A DNA stretch of 7,051 bases from Pseudomonadota bacterium (GTDB taxonomy: Bacteria > Pseudomonadota > Alphaproteobacteria > Rhizobiales > Devosiaceae): positions 1 to 7,051 of the forward strand of contig JAEYTN010000388.1 in assembly GCA_023433985.1 (NCBI GenBank). Direction: 5' to 3'. Below the pieces are notes generated by a model, which had not been told where the DNA came from, ran no database searches, and saw only the letters and a list, made by a program, of their open reading frames with translations. The translations under genes were made by a program, and so were the position numbers. Shown here piece by piece: positions 4,530 to 7,051 of this stretch (within the stretch, counting starts at the first letter, position 1; every line of letters begins with the position of its first letter).

Positions 4530-5732
4530 TCACCGTACTTTCGCGCAGAAGTCCTGGATGCGGCTGACCGCGTCCTGCAACTGCGCGTTGCTCGCCGCGT
4601 AGCTCAGCCGCATGTGGCCGCCGAGGCCGAACGCCGTGCCGTGCACCAGCGCCACGCCCGTCTCCTCGAGCAGCGCCAGCACGAAGGCGGCATCGTCGGT
4701 CAATGCGCGCGCCCCGCCGGACGTCTTGCCGAGCAGCCGCTGCACCGACGGGAACACGTAGAACGCCCCCTCCGGCGACAGGCAGTCGAGCCCCGTATTG
4801 GCGTTGAGCCCGTTCACCACCAGGTCCCGCCGCTCCTGGAAGATGTCGCGCCAGCCCTTGAGGAACTCCTGCGGCCCGTTCAGCGCCTCCACCGCCGCCC
4901 ACTGCGAGATGGACGAGGGATTGGTCGTCGACTGGCTCTGCAGCTTCAGCATCGCCCCCAGCAGCGGCTTTGGCGCCGTGCAGTAGCCGATGCGCCAGCC
5001 CGTCATCGCGTGCGACTTGGAGACGCCGTTCATAGTCAGCGTCCGCTCCTGCAGCGCCGGCTCCACCTGCGCGATGGTCGCAAAGGTGCCACCGTCATAG
5101 ACCAGCACCTCGTAGATGTCGTCGGTGAGGATATGCACCTGCGGATGCCTGAGCAGCACCCCCGCCAGCCCCTTGAGCTCGGCCGCCGTATAGGCCGCGC
5201 CCGTAGGGTTCGAGGGCGTGTTGAGGATCAGCCACTTGGTCCGGGGCGAAATGGCCCGCTCCAGCGCCTCCGGAGTCAGCTTGAACCCCGTCGACGCGTC
5301 CGCCACGGCATAGACCGGGTTGGCGTCGCAGAGCCGCACGATCTCGGGATAGCTCACCCAGTACGGCACCGGGATCACCACCTCGTCGCCCGGGTTGAGC
5401 GTCGCCAGCAGCGCGTTGAAGATGATCTGCTTGCCCCCCGACGACACGAAGCAGTCGGCGGCCGTCACATTGAGCCCGTTGTCGCGCTTGAACTTCTGCG
5501 CCACGGCTTCCTTCAGCTCGGGAATGCCGTCCACGTTGGTGTAGTGCGTCTTGCCGGAGTTGATCGCCCGGATCGCCGCCTCGCGCACATGCTCCGGCGT
5601 ATCGAAATCCGGCTCGCCGGCCGCGAGCGAGATGACGTCTTTGCCTTCCCGCGCCATGTCTGCGGCCTTGCGCGAAATCGCGACGGTGGCGGAGGGCTGG
5701 ATGCGGCCGAGCGCATCGGAAAGAAAGGCCAT
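4530..5732 (-). CDS. aatA: Pyridoxal-phosphate-dependent aspartate aminotransferase (class I, rhizobial AatA type)
   Basis: The enzyme moves the amino group between aspartate and 2-oxoglutarate (giving oxaloacetate and glutamate) in the cytoplasm. Relatives in this subgroup (I-gamma) can also use prephenate in tyrosine/phenylalanine synthesis. The product is 400 residues, the usual length. Visible fold-type I signatures: LAAGEPDFDTP near residues 36-46, SSGGKQ (97-102) contacting the cofactor phosphate, PVPYWVSYPE (121-130), NPTG (175-178), Asp204/Asp205 with Tyr207, and the Schiff-base lysine Lys239 in GVSKSHAMTGWRIGY, with Arg247 for phosphate. Arg375 in HMRLSY is the substrate alpha-carboxylate arginine. 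All catalytic residues are intact. The start MAFLSDALGRIQPS matches the family and is preceded by GGAG 7 nt away; the frame extends 19 codons further upstream without support. It lies 60 bp after the DUF4864-type gene on the same strand, so cotranscription is likely. Confidence 0.95.
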   Translation of the reverse strand: MAFLSDALGRIQPSATVAISRKAADMAREGKDVISLAAGEPDFDTPEHVREAAIRAINSGKTHYTNVDGIPELKEAVAQKFKRDNGLNVTAADCFVSSGGKQIIFNALLATLNPGDEVVIPVPYWVSYPEIVRLCDANPVYAVADASTGFKLTPEALERAISPRTKWLILNTPSNPTGAAYTAAELKGLAGVLLRHPQVHILTDDIYEVLVYDGGTFATIAQVEPALQERTLTMNGVSKSHAMTGWRIGYCTAPKPLLGAMLKLQSQSTTNPSSISQWAAVEALNGPQEFLKGWRDIFQERRDLVVNGLNANTGLDCLSPEGAFYVFPSVQRLLGKTSGGARALTDDAAFVLALLEETGVALVHGTAFGLGGHMRLSYAASNAQLQDAVSRIQDFCAKVR

Positions 5733-5792
5733 GACGAAACTCCGGATAAACCCGGGCGCCTTGATAGGCCGCGCCGGGTCCGGGAGCAACTG

Positions 5793-6218
5793 CTACACGC
5801 CCATTCCCGGCGTCTTCGCCAGTTGCACGCCCGACACCCGCCAGCCGCGCTCCTCCTCCGTCATCACGTAGATCGCCTCATAGCGCGACAGGTCCTTGCC
5901 CGTCAGCGTCACCTGCTGCGCCACCGACGTCGCGTCGATCTCGTGGAACACCCCGAAACTGTGCCCGCTCGATTCCATAATCGGCCCGTAACCCGACCCG
6001 ATGATGCTGACGAAGAACGCCTCTGCACTCGGAAACGCCGTCTGGAACGGCGCCGCCGCATACTGGAACGCGCCCGGCGCATCCTTAGCCCGGAACGCCT
6101 CGATCTGCGCCGTGATCACCGTCTGCCACGGCAGCGCCGCCGGCTCCTGCGCCGCGACCGGCGCGGCCAGCAGCAGCACCGCGAGCACAGCCCGCACCAT
6201 CACGCCCAACCGACCCAT
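5793..6218 (-). CDS. DUF4864-type exported protein
   Basis: The product is 141 residues. The start chosen is the ATG at 6218-6216, preceded by AAGGAGG with a 4-nt spacer, rather than the longer frame reaching 6329. Residues 1-23 (VMVRAVLAVLLLAAPVAA) are a signal peptide, with cleavage probably before QEPAALPW. The mature part follows the DUF4864 pattern: 'PWQTVITAQIEAFRAKDA..AF.YAAAPFQ..FP', then a 'F...I..GYGPI' segment, 'QQVTLTGKDLSRYEAIYVMTEEERGWRVSGVQL'. This is an NTF2-like small fold of unknown function common in alphaproteobacteria. The family name comes from recall of its pattern, not from a search. It is the first gene of a probable two-gene minus-strand unit with the aminotransferase, and is divergent from the small membrane protein gene at 6357. 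No convincing promoter is seen between the two. Confidence 0.85.
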   Translation of the reverse strand: MGRLGVMVRAVLAVLLLAAPVAAQEPAALPWQTVITAQIEAFRAKDAPGAFQYAAAPFQTAFPSAEAFFVSIIGSGYGPIMESSGHSFGVFHEIDATSVAQQVTLTGKDLSRYEAIYVMTEEERGWRVSGVQLAKTPGMGV

Positions 6219-6356
6219 GCGACCTCCTTCAGCCGGCACGCCGACATCCCGCCACAGGATTGCCTTCAAATCGTACCTGCTTGGTCCCGTTAGCAACGAG
6301 CAAAACCCGCATTCGCGCGGCCTTCTCACCGCGTTGTGATTTCAGGGAGTTATGCC

Positions 6357-6674
6357 ATGCCAAACCGCAAGCCGCTCTGGGCCGGTCGGCCGCGCGCCGC
6401 GACGAGCCGCCTCACCGCCGCCGCAGTCATCGCTTTCTCCCTCACGCTCGTCGCCGCCGGCATCGCCATGCTGATGGGCCTCGTACCGCACCGAATGCTC
6501 CCTGCGCTCGATGGCATCGACGCCACCATCCTGCTGCTGTTCGTCCCGCTCTGCGCCCTCACCTTCGCGATTCTCGCCGAGGCCGTCCGCGCCACCCTCA
6601 GCGGCAGTTTCCGCGTCGCCCGCCCCCACGCCAACACGCTCGAGCCCTGGCGTCCGGGCCGCGGCGAGGGCTGA
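6357..6674 (+). CDS. Small inner-membrane protein with two transmembrane helices
   Basis: The product is 105 residues from the ATG at 6357, preceded by AGGGAG (6344-6349) with 7-nt spacing; a GTG at 6336 in the same frame is less likely. Two hydrophobic segments, about residues 19-43 (AAAVIAFSLTLVAAGIAMLM) and 56-80 (ATILLLFVPLCALTFAILAE), are joined by a short loop. The N-terminus is strongly basic (KPLWAGRPRAATSR) and the C-terminal tail also carries Arg, so both ends probably face the cytoplasm. No known domain is recognised. A strong terminator lies about 70 bp after the stop. Confidence 0.75.
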   Translation: MPNRKPLWAGRPRAATSRLTAAAVIAFSLTLVAAGIAMLMGLVPHRMLPALDGIDATILLLFVPLCALTFAILAEAVRATLSGSFRVARPHANTLEPWRPGRGEG

Positions 6675-6703
6675 TCCGGGCGGCGCCCGGTTCGGCGCGC
6701 AAC

Positions 6704-6769
6704 GTTCATATTGCAGACAGCTTTGCTGTGAGAGAACTTCGGCCGGGGCCCTCTGTCCCGGCCTTTTTT
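6704..6769 (+). ncRNA. Possible short RNA or 3' leader ending in a terminator (low confidence)
   Basis: GTTCATATTG (6704-6713) is identical to the -10 region of the small-RNA unit B promoter. It is followed at once by a small hairpin ACAGC (6717-6721) / GCTGT (6725-6729) and then by an intrinsic terminator. This could be a transcript of about 55 nt. Against it, no -35-like hexamer lies 16-18 bp upstream, and the terminator may simply end the membrane protein gene. Confidence 0.22.
6741..6769 (+). terminator. Intrinsic terminator after the small membrane protein gene
   Basis: GGCCGGG (6741-6747) pairs with CCCGGCC (6757-6763) across a nine-base loop and is followed by six T (6764-6769). Confidence 0.88.
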
Positions 6770-6836
6770 CTGCACGCCCGTAGTTTCAGCCCGCCGATAT
6801 CATGCACGGTTCGAGAAACCGCCTGAGGAAACCGCA

Positions 6837-7051
6837 ATGACCTTCCCCCATCTCGCGTCGACGGGCCGCCTGCGCTTGGTCGCGGCGCTTCTGCTCGCCA
6901 CCACCATCGCCACCGCGGCCAACGCCGAAACCCTGACCGTCCGCGACATCGAGCTGCCCGGCGCGGCGCTCTACAACCTGCAGATTCCCTCCGTCGAAGT
7001 CACCGACGGCAACCTCACCGAAACCGAGATCCGCGACCTGTTCCGCATCAC
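6837..7051 (+). CDS. Exported protein of unknown function, N-terminal part (cut by window end)
   Basis: The frame opens at an ATG (6837-6839) preceded by GAGG (6825-6828) with 8-nt spacing, and is still open at the last base, giving 71 complete residues. Residues 1-30 form a signal peptide: basic 'GRLRL', a hydrophobic core 'VAALLLATTIATAA', and probable cleavage after ANA, before ETLTVRDIELPG. The mature start alternates hydrophobic and acidic residues, as in a beta-rich periplasmic protein. No family is recognised from this fragment. Confidence 0.75.
   Translation, partial: MTFPHLASTGRLRLVAALLLATTIATAANAETLTVRDIELPGAALYNLQIPSVEVTDGNLTETEIRDLFRI

Noticed and set aside
4614..6293. Long plus-strand open frame (559 codons)
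   Set aside because: It is an antisense shadow of the aspartate aminotransferase and DUF4864-type genes, with extreme Arg/His content.

Overview
The window is GC-rich DNA (about two-thirds G+C by eye, with C/G strongly preferred at third codon positions) from an alphaproteobacterium, most likely a member of the Hyphomicrobiales such as Devosia or a relative. This rests on codon use, a rhizobial-type class I aspartate aminotransferase, a DUF4864-type exported protein, and RNAs of the alphaproteobacterial 'cuckoo'/CcsR type. The genus is an inference; there is no rRNA gene here. No mobile element, tRNA, rRNA or CRISPR array was found.

Left part (1-2296): the 3' half of a LysR-type regulator; a stand-alone LuxR-type HTH protein whose ribosome binding site can fold into a small hairpin; a minus-strand small gene of unknown function whose frame runs antisense into the LuxR gene; a small single-pass membrane protein; a degenerate ~22-bp tandem repeat (CCGTTCAT units); and an exported protein with two cysteines.

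Centre (2297-3411): about 1.1 kb without a convincing protein gene. This is the most interesting stretch. It holds three consecutive small-RNA-like units, each with a plausible promoter, C/U-rich hairpin loops and a strong intrinsic terminator. The second and third units carry exact CCTCCTCCC motifs (three and two copies) in or at hairpin loops, complementary to Shine-Dalgarno sequences. The first unit has a related CCTCC-rich loop. This architecture matches the cuckoo/CcsR sRNA family known from Rhodobacter and rhizobia. No DUF1127 gene, the usual partner in Rhodobacter, is visible here.

Right part (3412-7051): a 365-residue protein of unknown function built from two diverged copies of one helical module; convergent to it, a likely minus-strand operon of a DUF4864-type exported protein followed by a class I aspartate aminotransferase; divergent from that, a small two-helix membrane protein followed by a strong terminator that may belong to a short RNA; and the start of another exported protein cut by the window end.

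The protein genes are mostly small envelope, regulatory and housekeeping genes with no single pathway. The sRNA array could link to many genes by pairing with GGAGG-type ribosome binding sites, but no target is demonstrated here.
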